A DNA stretch of 42,925 nt, taken from NCBI GenBank assembly GCA_902551855.1, contig CACDER010000006.1, forward strand, positions 1 through 42,925. The letters run 5' to 3'. The position numbers were made by a program, and so were the translations under genes. Of this stretch, positions 9,353-18,526 are shown one piece after another (the first letter of the stretch is position 1; every line of letters starts with the position of its first letter). Source of the DNA: an uncultured Cryomorphaceae bacterium. Its GTDB lineage: Bacteria > Bacteroidota > Bacteroidia > Flavobacteriales > UBA7430. Below the pieces are notes generated by a model. It was not told the DNA's origin, made no database searches, and was given only the letters and a program-made list of their open reading frames with translations.

Positions 9353-10852
9353 ATGGCCAAAAAAATTTCAGAACAAGAAATCAATAGAAGGAATTCTCTC
9401 AGCAAAATAAGAGAGCTTGGTATTAATCCATTTCCAGCAGAGAGTTTTGATATAGATAGCGATACTGTTGCATGTAAGGAAGAATTTGTTGATAAAAAAA
9501 ATGTAAAAATTGCTGGTAGAATTATGTCGAAAAGAGTAATGGGAAAAGCTTCTTTCGCAGAAATTCAAGACTCTAATGGAAGAATACAATTATATCTAAA
9601 CAGAGATGAAATTTGTAATACTGAAAATAAAATTCTCTATAACGAAGTTTTTAAAAAACTTTTAGATATTGGTGATATCATCGGGGTCCACGGGTTTTTA
9701 TTTAAAACTAAAGTTGGTGAAATTTCAATTTGGGTTAAAAATTTTATAATCTTATCTAAATCTATAAAACCTCTTCCCGTAACTAAAATTGATGAAAAAG
9801 GAAATAAATATGATGAATTTTCCAACCTTGAACTCAAGTATCGAAGAAGATATGTTGATTTAATTGTGAATGAAAATACTAAAAAAGTATTTATTAATAG
9901 AAATAAAATTATTTCTGTAATGCGAAATTTTTTTAATGATTATTCTTACTTAGAGGTGGAAACTCCAATTTTACAAGGAATCCCTGGTGGCGCATCAGCA
10001 AGACCTTTTAAGACTCATCATAATTCTCTAAATGTACCACTTTACTTGAGGATTGCAAATGAATTATATTTAAAAAGACTAATTGTAGGCGGATTTAATG
10101 GTGTATTTGAATTTGCTAAATGCTTCAGAAATGAAGGAATGGATAAAACTCATAATCCAGAATTTACAATGTTAGAAATTTACGTAGCATACAAAGATTA
10201 TTTTTGGATGATGAATTTTACTGAAAAATTATTTGAAAAAATATCATTAGAATTAAATAATAGTTCAATAATTAAAGTGGGAGAAAATGAAATAAACTTA
10301 AAACCACCTTTTGAAAGAATTTCAATAACTGATGTTATTATTAAGCATACTAATATCGATATTTCAAAACTTAACACAGATCAGCTAAAAATTGAGTGTG
10401 AAAAATTAAATATAGATTCCCATAAACTCCAAAGTAAAAGTAAACTAATTGATGCCATTTTTAGTGAAAAATGTGAATCCAAACTTATCCAACCCACTTT
10501 TATAGTTGATTATCCTAAAGAAATGTCTCCACTATGCAAAACTCACAGGAAGAATAAAAATTTAACTGAAAGATTTGAGTTGTTTATCAATGGAAAAGAA
10601 ATTGCAAACGCATATTCAGAACTAAATGATCCCATAGATCAAGAAGAACGTTTTAAAAGTCAAATGAAACTTCTATCTAAAGGAGATGATGAAGCAATGA
10701 TTATTGATCAAGATTTTATTAGATCTCTTGAATATGGAATGCCTCCTACTTCAGGAATGGGAATTGGAATTGATAGACTAACAATGCTAATTACAAATCA
10801 ACCTTCAATTCAAGATGTTATATTTTTCCCACAGATGAAACCTGAAAAATAA
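9353..10852 (+). CDS. lysS: Lysyl-tRNA synthetase (class II)
   Basis: Charges tRNA-Lys. An N-terminal OB-fold anticodon-binding domain (IAGRIMSKRVMGKASFAEIQD) is followed by the class II catalytic core. Motif 2 reads FEFAKCFRNEGMD...HNPEFTMLE and motif 3 reads GMGIGIDRLTML. The 499-residue length is near the bacterial norm; Bacteroidota forms often carry an extra C-terminal tail that is absent here. It starts at ATG 9353 and ends 6 bases before the convergent DAHP synthase gene. A TATATTTA sequence at 9329-9336 is a near match to a -7 box. Confidence 0.97.
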   Translation: MAKKISEQEINRRNSLSKIRELGINPFPAESFDIDSDTVACKEEFVDKKNVKIAGRIMSKRVMGKASFAEIQDSNGRIQLYLNRDEICNTENKILYNEVFKKLLDIGDIIGVHGFLFKTKVGEISIWVKNFIILSKSIKPLPVTKIDEKGNKYDEFSNLELKYRRRYVDLIVNENTKKVFINRNKIISVMRNFFNDYSYLEVETPILQGIPGGASARPFKTHHNSLNVPLYLRIANELYLKRLIVGGFNGVFEFAKCFRNEGMDKTHNPEFTMLEIYVAYKDYFWMMNFTEKLFEKISLELNNSSIIKVGENEINLKPPFERISITDVIIKHTNIDISKLNTDQLKIECEKLNIDSHKLQSKSKLIDAIFSEKCESKLIQPTFIVDYPKEMSPLCKTHRKNKNLTERFELFINGKEIANAYSELNDPIDQEERFKSQMKLLSKGDDEAMIIDQDFIRSLEYGMPPTSGMGIGIDRLTMLITNQPSIQDVIFFPQMKPEK

Positions 10853-10858
10853 ATATTA

Positions 10859-11749
10859 TCATTCATTTTTCAATTTTTTGTAACTATTTCTAATTTTTAT
10901 TAGCTCTGTAATATTTTTATTTATCAGATCAATTTGATTATCGAAAAAAAAATTTTTGTCGATATTAAAATTATCAATTTTGATTTTTTTTAAAATATTT
11001 TTTAACTCCCTCGGAGTCACCTGCTGTTTAGAGTCTGTCAGAGCTTTTTTAGGATTTATATGAGACTCTATCATTATTCCATCATATTTTAGACTTAATG
11101 CTATTTTAATAATATCAATAATATTTTCTGTATTTCCACATATATGAGATGGATCAACTAATAATTTTAATTCAGGGAATTTTTTTTTAACTTCAAAAAC
11201 TTTATCCCAATGGGGAAAATTTCTAAAGGGAGAAGAATAAAATGAAGAAAAACCTCTGTGAATTATTCCAATTTGTGATATTCCAGAAGAAAGTATCCTT
11301 TCTACAGCACCAATCCATAATTTAATATCTAGATGAATAGGATTTTTAACTAATATAATTTTATTAGATCCTTTCAAAGAATCTGATATCTCATTAACTG
11401 AAAAAGGGTTAGTTGTAGTTCTTGCTCCAATCCAAAAAATATCAATATCATACTTTAAGGCTAATTCTATATGTTTAGCATTTGCCACTTCTATTGCTAA
11501 ATCTAGATTAGTAATAGTTTTAACTTCCTGCATCCATTTTAGCCCTTCTTCTCCTATTCCTTGAAATCCTCTAGCTTTTGTTCTTGGTTTCCATATACCT
11601 GCTCTAAAAATTTTTACTCCAATTTTTTTTAATTCTATGGCTGTATTTATTAATTGGTCTCTCGTCTCTGCACTACATGGCCCAGAAATTATTAAATTTC
11701 TATCAAGATAAGGTTTTACCCATATACTATTTTCTTTTGTTATTATCAA
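10859..11749 (-). CDS. DAHP synthase with truncated chorismate-mutase tail
   Basis: Condenses phosphoenolpyruvate and erythrose-4-phosphate in the first shikimate-pathway step. The beta/alpha barrel carries LIISGPCSAET near the start, RAGIWKPRT, LVKNPIH, IGIIHRGFS, LVDPSHICG and GIMIESH. In Bacteroidota this family is normally fused to a C-terminal chorismate mutase domain and is about 360 residues long. Here the protein is 296 residues and stops after one helix (NQIDLINKNITELIKIR) that resembles the first mutase helix. The start is TTG at 11749, since an in-frame stop lies just upstream and no ATG precedes the barrel. It is convergent with lysS. Confidence 0.92.
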   Translation of the reverse strand: MIITKENSIWVKPYLDRNLIISGPCSAETRDQLINTAIELKKIGVKIFRAGIWKPRTKARGFQGIGEEGLKWMQEVKTITNLDLAIEVANAKHIELALKYDIDIFWIGARTTTNPFSVNEISDSLKGSNKIILVKNPIHLDIKLWIGAVERILSSGISQIGIIHRGFSSFYSSPFRNFPHWDKVFEVKKKFPELKLLVDPSHICGNTENIIDIIKIALSLKYDGIMIESHINPKKALTDSKQQVTPRELKNILKKIKIDNFNIDKNFFFDNQIDLINKNITELIKIRNSYKKLKNE

Positions 11750-11812
11750 TTAGATATTTAATTTAATTTTTCTTAAAAATAATAGAAAATATTTAGAATT
11801 TTGCATTATTGG

Positions 11813-11840
11813 TTTGAGTATTATAGTTTTATTATATTTG
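11813..11840 (+). promoter_or_regulatory. Candidate Bacteroidota-type promoter of hppA
   Basis: TTTG at 11813-11816 and TATATTTG at 11833-11840 are separated by 16 bases. This approximates the Bacteroidota sigma-ABfr consensus TTTG/TAnnTTTG. The predicted start of transcription is a few bases downstream, leaving a short leader before ATG 11864. In such AT-rich DNA chance matches are frequent. Confidence 0.45.
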
Positions 11841-11863
11841 CCAAAATTATTATATAAGTTGTT

Positions 11864-14095
11864 ATGGAATTTTTGACACAAAATCTAATTTACTTAGTAC
11901 CTTTGTTTGGATTAACTGGCCTATTTTTCATGTATATTAAGTCTTCTTGGATCAAGAAACAAAATCCCGGAAATGAAAATATGCAAGAATTAGCTAACTA
12001 TATAGCAGATGGAGCTATGGCTTTTCTCAAAGCAGAGTGGAAAGTACTAACTTACTTCTCTTTTATTGCCAGTATATTACTATTTTACTCTGGAACACTT
12101 GTTGAAACATCTAGCCCAATCATTGCTTTATCATTTTTAATAGGAGCTATTTTTTCTGCTTTGGCAGGATACTTTGGAATGTCAATAGCAACCAAAGCTA
12201 ATGTTAGAACTACAGAAGCTGCTAAAGAATCTCTTTCAAAAGCACTAAAAGTTTCATTTACCGGGGGTACAGTTATGGGTGTTGGTGTTGCTAGTCTAGC
12301 AATCCTAGGTTTAGGTTTATTATTTATATTTTTTTATAACTATTTCGTAATTAGTGTAGGTGCACCAGCAGATAGTATTGAAATGGTAAAAACTTTAGAA
12401 GTTCTTGCCGGATTTTCTCTTGGCGCCGAGTCAATTGCTTTGTTCGCTAGAGTTGGAGGAGGGATTTATACTAAAGCTGCTGATGTAGGTGCTGATCTAG
12501 TTGGTAAGGTTGAAGCTGGAATCCCTGAAGATGATCCAAGGAATCCTGCTACTATTGCTGATAACGTAGGAGATAATGTTGGAGATGTAGCCGGAATGGG
12601 TGCTGATTTATTTGGTTCATATGTTGCTACAATACTTGCAACAATGGTTTTGGGTCAAGAAATTTATTCAGAAGACTCATTTAATGGAATTGGTCCAATA
12701 TTACTTCCAATGATAATTGCATCTCTAGGGTTACTATTTTCAATTGTTGGAACATTTTTTGTAAAAATCAATAAAGACTCTGATTCAGTTCAAAAAGCTT
12801 TAAATATTGGGAATTGGAGTTCAAGTATCTTGACTTTATTCTCATCATATTTTGTCGTTAACTGGATTTTGCCTCCTTCAATGTCAATTAGAGGATACGA
12901 ATTTACTTCAAATGATGTTTTCTTATCTATTTTTTTAGGATTAGCTGTAGGAACACTCATGTCTGTTATTACAGAATATTATACTGCAATGGGTAAAAGG
13001 CCAGTTAATTCAATAATTAATCAATCTTCAACTGGACATGCCACAAATATTATTGGAGGACTTGCAATTGGAATGGAATCTACAGTTTTACCAACACTAA
13101 TACTTTCTTCTGGGATTATTTTATCTTATTCTTTTGCTGGATTATATGGTGTAGCGATTGCTGCTGCTGGTATGATGGCTACAACTGCAATGCAACTTGC
13201 TATTGACGCATTTGGCCCGATTGCTGATAACGCAGGTGGAATTGCAGAAATGAGTGGATTACCAAAAGAAGTCAGAGAAAGAACTGACAATCTTGATGCA
13301 GTTGGTAACACGACTGCAGCTGCAGGGAAAGGTTTTGCAATTGCCTCAGCTGCTCTAACTGCTCTTGCTTTATTTGCTGCTTTTGTAGGAATTTCTGGGA
13401 TAAATAGTATTGATATTTTTAAAGCTCCAGTTCTTGGAATGCTCTTTATAGGAGCAATGATTCCATTTATTTTCTCATCACTAGCAATTGCTGCTGTTGG
13501 TAGAGCGGCTATGGATATGGTTAACGAAGTTAGAAGACAATTCAAAGATATACCAGGAATAATGGAAGGTAAAGCAAAGCCTGAATATGAAAAATGTGTT
13601 GATATTTCAACTAAAGCGTCAATAAGAGAGATGATTCTTCCAGGAGGAATTGCATTAATTACTCCAATTATTGTTGGATTTGGGTTCAAAGATATGTTTG
13701 ATGATGTTTCTTCCGCAGAAATGCTTGGTGGACTTCTTGCTGGGACTACTGTTTCTGGAGTTCTAATGGGTATGTTTCAAAATAATGCAGGAGGAGCCTG
13801 GGACAACGCAAAAAAATCATTTGAGGCAGGAGTTATTATAAATGGGAAAAAAGAATTTAAAGGGTCAGAAGCACATAAAGCCTCAGTGACAGGAGATACT
13901 GTTGGAGACCCCTTTAAAGACACATCTGGCCCCTCAATGAATATTTTAATAAAATTAATGTCAATAGTTTCCTTAGTAATTGCTCCTCACATAGCTGTAA
14001 ATTCTAATCATAATAACCCGCACCACGGTTTGAAAATTGAGAAAACATTAAATTTAGAAAATACCAATGTTGATAATGGAAAAAAATTAGATTAA
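11864..14095 (+). CDS. hppA: Membrane-bound ion-pumping pyrophosphatase, K+-dependent type
   Basis: Couples pyrophosphate hydrolysis to H+ and/or Na+ pumping across the cytoplasmic membrane. The 743-residue protein is almost all hydrophobic helices. Substrate-binding motifs are clear: [36 protein letters not shown] and [16 protein letters not shown]. The segment [15 protein letters not shown] has alanine where K+-independent enzymes have lysine, so a K+-dependent enzyme is predicted. I cannot decide between H+, Na+ or dual pumping by eye. The C-terminal tail is histidine- and asparagine-rich ([10 protein letters not shown]) after the last helix. The gene stands alone between the reverse-strand DAHP synthase gene and a two-component system. 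Confidence 0.96.
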   Translation: MEFLTQNLIYLVPLFGLTGLFFMYIKSSWIKKQNPGNENMQELANYIADGAMAFLKAEWKVLTYFSFIASILLFYSGTLVETSSPIIALSFLIGAIFSALAGYFGMSIATKANVRTTEAAKESLSKALKVSFTGGTVMGVGVASLAILGLGLLFIFFYNYFVISVGAPADSIEMVKTLEVLAGFSLGAESIALFARVGGGIYTKAADVGADLVGKVEAGIPEDDPRNPATIADNVGDNVGDVAGMGADLFGSYVATILATMVLGQEIYSEDSFNGIGPILLPMIIASLGLLFSIVGTFFVKINKDSDSVQKALNIGNWSSSILTLFSSYFVVNWILPPSMSIRGYEFTSNDVFLSIFLGLAVGTLMSVITEYYTAMGKRPVNSIINQSSTGHATNIIGGLAIGMESTVLPTLILSSGIILSYSFAGLYGVAIAAAGMMATTAMQLAIDAFGPIADNAGGIAEMSGLPKEVRERTDNLDAVGNTTAAAGKGFAIASAALTALALFAAFVGISGINSIDIFKAPVLGMLFIGAMIPFIFSSLAIAAVGRAAMDMVNEVRRQFKDIPGIMEGKAKPEYEKCVDISTKASIREMILPGGIALITPIIVGFGFKDMFDDVSSAEMLGGLLAGTTVSGVLMGMFQNNAGGAWDNAKKSFEAGVIINGKKEFKGSEAHKASVTGDTVGDPFKDTSGPSMNILIKLMSIVSLVIAPHIAVNSNHNNPHHGLKIEKTLNLENTNVDNGKKLD

Positions 14096-14154
14096 TATTA
14101 ATACCATTATACAACTAATTATTTTTCTAAATTTTCCTTTTACTAAACTATCAA

Positions 14155-15414
14155 ATGAAAAGTAAAACTATTCGAAACCTCTCTATACTTGGGTTTATTA
14201 CTATCTTTGGAATTATCAGTGTTCAAATATATTGGATAACCCAGGCCCTAAATTTACAAAAAAAAGAATTCCAAAATAGTGTTTTTATATCCTTAAGAAA
14301 TGTTGCCAAAGATATTTCAAAATACAATAAAATGGATTTTCCAATTGAAAATCCTGTTAAACAGATTTCCTCTGACTACTACATTGTAAATATTCGAGAA
14401 GCTATCGATGTAAATATTTTACAACTTTATCTGAAACAAGAATTTTCAAAATATAATTTAAGACTTGACTATGAGTTCGCAATTTATGATTGTCTAAATG
14501 ACAAAATGGTTTATGGAAAGTATGTTTCATTTGATTATGAAAATGAAGACCAATTAAGCAATGAAACCCTTCCGAAATATAACCAATTTACATACTATTT
14601 TGGAGTTCACTTTCCAAAAATTAATTCATATCTATTAGCAAGCAATAAACTTTGGATTTTTTTTACTGTAATTTTATTTTTTTCAATTTTATTTTTCGTC
14701 TATTCAATTAATATTATCTTGAAACAAAAAAGACTATCAGAGCTTCAAAAAAACTTCATAAATAATATGACACATGAATTTAAAACCCCTATTTCAACTA
14801 TTAATATTGCATCCAAAGCCTTAAATGATAATAATACAATTAAATTGGATAAGAATTTATCAAATTATTCAAGCATCATATTCGAACAAAATCAAAGACT
14901 CAATTTACAAATTGAAAAAATTTTAGAAATTGCCAAAATTGAGAGAGAAAAAATTAAACTTAAAAAAGAGTTAATCAATCTAAATGAAATAATTAAAACT
15001 ATAATAAATAGCATTAATTTATCGTTAATAGAATTAAATGCAAAAGTAATTTTGAATTTGTCGAATGATGATATTTTTATTAAATGTGATAAAATTCATT
15101 TGTCAAATGTTTTATATAATATTGTTGATAATGCTTTAAAATACTCCGAACCAAATCCCCAAATAACAATTGAAACATTATTTGAAAAAAATCATACTAC
15201 TATAAAAGTTTCCGATAATGGCGTCGGAATCCCAAAAGAATTCATTTCAAAAGTCTCAAATAAATTTTTTAGGGTCCCCACCGGTAAGATTCATAATGTT
15301 AAAGGATTTGGATTAGGTTTATTTTATGTCAATGAAATATGTAAAGCTCACAATTGGACATGGAAAATTAATTCTACTGAGAATTCAGGAACTGAAATAA
15401 CTTTTAAAATATGA
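14155..15414 (+). CDS. Sensor histidine kinase, two membrane segments
   Basis: A 419-residue kinase. One membrane helix lies near residues 9-30 and another near 163-185, enclosing a periplasmic sensor region of about 130 residues with no family I recognise. The H-box is FINNMTHEF with the phospho-acceptor at H207. The ATPase domain shows the N box NVLYNIVDNALKYS, the G1 box VSDNGVGIP and the G2 box GFGLGL. The layout resembles the RprX-type kinases of Bacteroidota. It overlaps the response-regulator gene by 4 bases (ATGA), so the two form an operon. The signal is unknown. Confidence 0.93.
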   Translation: MKSKTIRNLSILGFITIFGIISVQIYWITQALNLQKKEFQNSVFISLRNVAKDISKYNKMDFPIENPVKQISSDYYIVNIREAIDVNILQLYLKQEFSKYNLRLDYEFAIYDCLNDKMVYGKYVSFDYENEDQLSNETLPKYNQFTYYFGVHFPKINSYLLASNKLWIFFTVILFFSILFFVYSINIILKQKRLSELQKNFINNMTHEFKTPISTINIASKALNDNNTIKLDKNLSNYSSIIFEQNQRLNLQIEKILEIAKIEREKIKLKKELINLNEIIKTIINSINLSLIELNAKVILNLSNDDIFIKCDKIHLSNVLYNIVDNALKYSEPNPQITIETLFEKNHTTIKVSDNGVGIPKEFISKVSNKFFRVPTGKIHNVKGFGLGLFYVNEICKAHNWTWKINSTENSGTEITFKI

Positions 15415-16097
15415 CAACTATTCTATATGTTGAAGATGATGAAAAACTGTCCTTCGTAACAAAAGATCAGCTTGAAAAAAATAATTATATAGTTGATACC
15501 TTTACTAATGGATTTAGTGCTCTCAAAGGATTTAAGAAGAAAAAATATGACATTTGTATTTTAGACGTAATGCTTCCAATTATTGATGGATTTTCCCTTG
15601 CAAAAAATATTAGACAAATTAATGAAGAAATACCCATAATATTTTTAACTGCTAGATCCTTAACAGAGGACAAAATCGAAGGCTTAAAATTGGGAGGAGA
15701 CGATTATATAACAAAACCATATGACATGGAGGAGCTTTTTCTAAAAATAGAAATTTTTTTGAAAAGAAAGAAAATTTATAACCTAAAAACTTATAATGAA
15801 ATAATTAAAATTGGCGATTATAAGTTAAATATACCAAATCAAATTTTATCAATAAATTCTGTAGTAAAAAAATTAACCCTGAAAGAGACAAAATTATTAA
15901 AAATTCTTCATGAAAATCAAAATACTGTTATGACAAGGAAAGAAATACTCACTGAACTTTGGGGAAAGGATGATTACTTCTTAGGAAGGAGTTTGGATGT
16001 TTTTATATCCAGATTAAGAAAGTATTTAAAAAAAGATATTAAAATATCAATAGAAAATATTAGAGGTGTGGGATTCAAATTAAAAACTTTATTATAA
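15411..16097 (+). CDS. OmpR-family response regulator
   Basis: A 228-residue protein with an N-terminal receiver domain (acidic pair near YVEDDE, phospho-acceptor D52 in CILDVMLP, conserved lysine in YITKPYD) and a C-terminal winged-helix DNA-binding domain (LTLKETKLLKIL, the recognition-helix region LGRSLDVFISRLRKYL, ending in IRGVGFKL). It resembles RprY-type regulators and is the cognate partner of the kinase encoded directly upstream. Its stop codon abuts the stop codon of the convergent hpd gene with no spacer. Confidence 0.95.
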   Translation: MTTILYVEDDEKLSFVTKDQLEKNNYIVDTFTNGFSALKGFKKKKYDICILDVMLPIIDGFSLAKNIRQINEEIPIIFLTARSLTEDKIEGLKLGGDDYITKPYDMEELFLKIEIFLKRKKIYNLKTYNEIIKIGDYKLNIPNQILSINSVVKKLTLKETKLLKILHENQNTVMTRKEILTELWGKDDYFLGRSLDVFISRLRKYLKKDIKISIENIRGVGFKLKTLL

Positions 16098-17198
16098 TTA
16101 AATTGTTCCTCTTTTTTTTTGCTCTAATTCAATGGCTTCAAACAAAGCTTTAAAGTTCCCTTTTCCAAAAGAATTTGAGCCTTTTCTTTGAATAATTTCA
16201 AAAAAGAAAGTTGGTCTATCCATAACTGGTTTTGTGAATATTTGTAAAAGATATCCCTCTTCATCCTTATCAACTAATATTCCAAGATTTCTTAAAATAC
16301 TTAAATCTTCATCAATTTGACCACATCTTTCAAATAACTTATCATAATAAGTTTTAGGTACTTCAAGAAATTCAACCCCTTTTGATCTCATATTTTTAAC
16401 GGAAAAAATTATATCCTCAGACAATAAAGCAATATGTTGACAACCTGGACCATTGTAAAATTCAATAAATTCTTCTATTTGAGATTTTTTTATTCCTTTA
16501 GCTGGTTCATTAATTGGAAACTTAATTTTATTATTACTATTAATCATAACTTTACTCATCAAAGCTGTGTATTTTGTTGATATATCTTTGTCATCAAAAG
16601 TAATTAAATTTGAAAATCCCATTACAGTTGAATAAAAGTTAACCCACTCATTCATTTGATTCCAACCTACATTAGCGACAACATGATCAATATTTTTCAA
16701 ACGAAAATCAATTGGTGGTTTTTTCTTTTTGAATTTTTTAAATCCAGGTAAAAATAAACCATTATAATTTTTTCTTTCGACAAATAAATGCACAGTATCA
16801 CCATATACTTTGATTCCTGAAATAATAATCTCCCCATTTTTATCATATATTAAATTTGGCAAAAGATATTTTTCTGCTCCCTTGTTGACTGTATTGTGAT
16901 ATGCTAATTTTGAATCCTCTACTAAAAAAGCAATAAATTTAACTCCATCTCCATGACTTTTTACATGGTCTGAAATCTCACTATTTGGAATTAAACTTGA
17001 AGTTAAAACTATCCTAATATTTTGCTGAACTAGTAAATACGAAGTTTTTCTTTTATCTCCTGTTTCAAGTCCAGCAAAAGCAATAATTTCAAATCCAAAA
17101 TAATCTTGATAAAAATATGCAGCTTGCTTAGCGTTACCAACATAAAATTCTATAAAATCAATTTCTAATAAAGGTAAATTATTGTTTTTGTTTTGCAT
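16098..17198 (-). CDS. hpd: 4-hydroxyphenylpyruvate dioxygenase
   Basis: Converts 4-hydroxyphenylpyruvate to homogentisate in tyrosine and phenylalanine breakdown. Two vicinal-oxygen-chelate domains are present: FIEFYVGNAKQAAYFY starts the first and NIDHVVANVGWNQM starts the second. The Fe(II) ligands are the His of IDHVV, the His of GCQHIAL and the Glu of FFEIIQRKG. I choose the ATG at 17198 (366 residues), 8 bases after the hmgA stop; a TTG at 17228 would overlap hmgA by 22 bases and add no conserved sequence. It forms an operon with hmgA, the next enzyme of the pathway. Confidence 0.96.
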   Translation of the reverse strand: MQNKNNNLPLLEIDFIEFYVGNAKQAAYFYQDYFGFEIIAFAGLETGDKRKTSYLLVQQNIRIVLTSSLIPNSEISDHVKSHGDGVKFIAFLVEDSKLAYHNTVNKGAEKYLLPNLIYDKNGEIIISGIKVYGDTVHLFVERKNYNGLFLPGFKKFKKKKPPIDFRLKNIDHVVANVGWNQMNEWVNFYSTVMGFSNLITFDDKDISTKYTALMSKVMINSNNKIKFPINEPAKGIKKSQIEEFIEFYNGPGCQHIALLSEDIIFSVKNMRSKGVEFLEVPKTYYDKLFERCGQIDEDLSILRNLGILVDKDEEGYLLQIFTKPVMDRPTFFFEIIQRKGSNSFGKGNFKALFEAIELEQKKRGTI

Positions 17199-17206
17199 TT
17201 CTATAT

Positions 17207-18373
17207 TTAGATTAAATTTTCTTTCCAAGATTTATAATAATTTTTATCTTCAAGATTGATTACATTTGTTGATATTTTTAATGGATTGAATGTATCAACC
17301 ATAACTGCTAATTCATTGGTTTGTTTTTTACCTATACTGTTCTCTGTAGCACCTGGATGTGGACCATGAGGTATCCCCTGAGGGTGTAATGATATATAAC
17401 CAATCATACTTTTGTTTCTGCTCATGAAATTCCCATCAACATAAAAGATAACTTCATCTGAATCAATATTACTATGATGATATGGTGCTGGGATTGAATT
17501 TGGGTGATAATCATAAATTCTAGGACAAAAAGAACAAATCACAAAACTTTTTGAAGCAAATGTCTGATGTATTGGAGGTGGCATATGTATTCTACCTGTA
17601 ATAGGTTCAAAATCATGAATTGAGAAAATATAAGGAAAATTGTAACCATCCCAACCAACTAAGTCAAATGGATGAGTCTCATAGATAAAGTTATGAACTA
17701 TATTATGTTTTTTTATCTTTATCAAAAATTTACCAGTTTTATCATAAGTTTCTATGTCGCTAGGTGTTTTTATATCTCTCTCACAAAATGGTGCACTTTC
17801 TAGTATTTGTCCATATTCGTTTAAATATCTTTTTGGAAAAGTTATTTTATCACCAGATTCAACTATAAACCATCTATTCTGATTAGAACTAAAGTTAACT
17901 TGATAAATTACTCCTTTAGGTACAACAATATAGTCTCCACTTTTAAAATCAAGATTTCCCATCATTGATCTAAATTTGCCTTTACCTTTATGAACAAAAA
18001 TAACTTCGTTAGCGTCAGCATTTTTATAAAAATAGTCCTCTAACGATTTTGAGGACGAAAAAAGAGATATTTTACAATCCCCATTTGATAATATACTTCT
18101 CCTAGATTTTATATAATCACTTTTTGAATCCAACTTACTTGAATCAAATAACCTTGGATGAAGATTTTTAATATCTAAAAAGTAATCTTTGATTTTTTCA
18201 GTTTTGTCAATATTAGATATCCTAGTTGGCCTATTAATATGATACAGTAATGATGATGAACCGTGAAATCCTTCATTTCCAAAGAGTTCTTCATAATATA
18301 ATTTTCCACCTTTACTTTTAAATACTGTGTGACGTTTTTTTGGAATCTTACCAAGTTTTTTATAAAATGGCAT
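17207..18373 (-). CDS. hmgA: Homogentisate 1,2-dioxygenase
   Basis: Opens the aromatic ring of homogentisate to maleylacetoacetate using Fe(II). Cupin-type motifs include DEVIFYVDGNFMSR and SLHPQGIPHGPHPG, where the histidines and a nearby glutamate form the metal site, and PFDLVGWDGYNFPY. At 388 residues it is the shorter bacterial form. It is the first gene of the hmgA-hpd unit and diverges from tdh. Maleylacetoacetate isomerase and fumarylacetoacetase genes are not in the window. Confidence 0.95.
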   Translation of the reverse strand: MPFYKKLGKIPKKRHTVFKSKGGKLYYEELFGNEGFHGSSSLLYHINRPTRISNIDKTEKIKDYFLDIKNLHPRLFDSSKLDSKSDYIKSRRSILSNGDCKISLFSSSKSLEDYFYKNADANEVIFVHKGKGKFRSMMGNLDFKSGDYIVVPKGVIYQVNFSSNQNRWFIVESGDKITFPKRYLNEYGQILESAPFCERDIKTPSDIETYDKTGKFLIKIKKHNIVHNFIYETHPFDLVGWDGYNFPYIFSIHDFEPITGRIHMPPPIHQTFASKSFVICSFCPRIYDYHPNSIPAPYHHSNIDSDEVIFYVDGNFMSRNKSMIGYISLHPQGIPHGPHPGATENSIGKKQTNELAVMVDTFNPLKISTNVINLEDKNYYKSWKENLI

Positions 18374-18396
18374 CTTATTAAATTTAAATTATTTAT

Positions 18397-18404
18397 CAAA
18401 TATA
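18397..18404 (-). promoter_or_regulatory. Candidate -7 box for hmgA-hpd
   Basis: The reverse strand reads TATATTTG, a match to TAnnTTTG, about 24 bases upstream of the hmgA ATG. No TTTG element is seen at the usual spacing, so this is a weak call. Confidence 0.35.
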
Positions 18405-18486
18405 TCATTAAAAATATAATTTAATCATTATGTCATACTACGAATATTAATTTAATATTTAAATTAATAATTTAATTTAACACAAC

Positions 18487-18513
18487 TTTTTCAAATATCG
18501 TATATTTGAAAAA
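18487..18513. promoter_or_regulatory. Perfect 12-bp inverted repeat in the hmgA/tdh divergent region (candidate operator)
   Basis: TTTTTCAAATAT (18487-18498) is the exact reverse complement of ATATTTGAAAAA (18502-18513), separated by CGT. It lies between two divergent start codons, so it cannot be a terminator for either gene. Its right arm overlaps the candidate -7 box TATATTTG (18501-18508) of tdh, the position expected for a repressor site. The regulator is not identified. Confidence 0.5.
18501..18508 (+). promoter_or_regulatory. Candidate -7 box for tdh-cysS
   Basis: TATATTTG matches TAnnTTTG and lies 18 bases before the ATG at 18527. It contains the TTG at 18506 that would be an alternative start, which argues for the ATG as the real start. 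Confidence 0.4.
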
Positions 18514-18526
18514 TAAGATAGATTTG

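Noticed and set aside
13126-13689. Long reverse-strand open frame of 187 codons
   Set aside because: It is the antisense shadow of hppA; the alanine/isoleucine/proline-rich translation reflects the codon pattern of the sense gene and has no motif of its own.
14096-14154. Terminator after hppA
   Set aside because: TTAATATTAA is palindromic but too short and AT-only, with no T-run directly after it.
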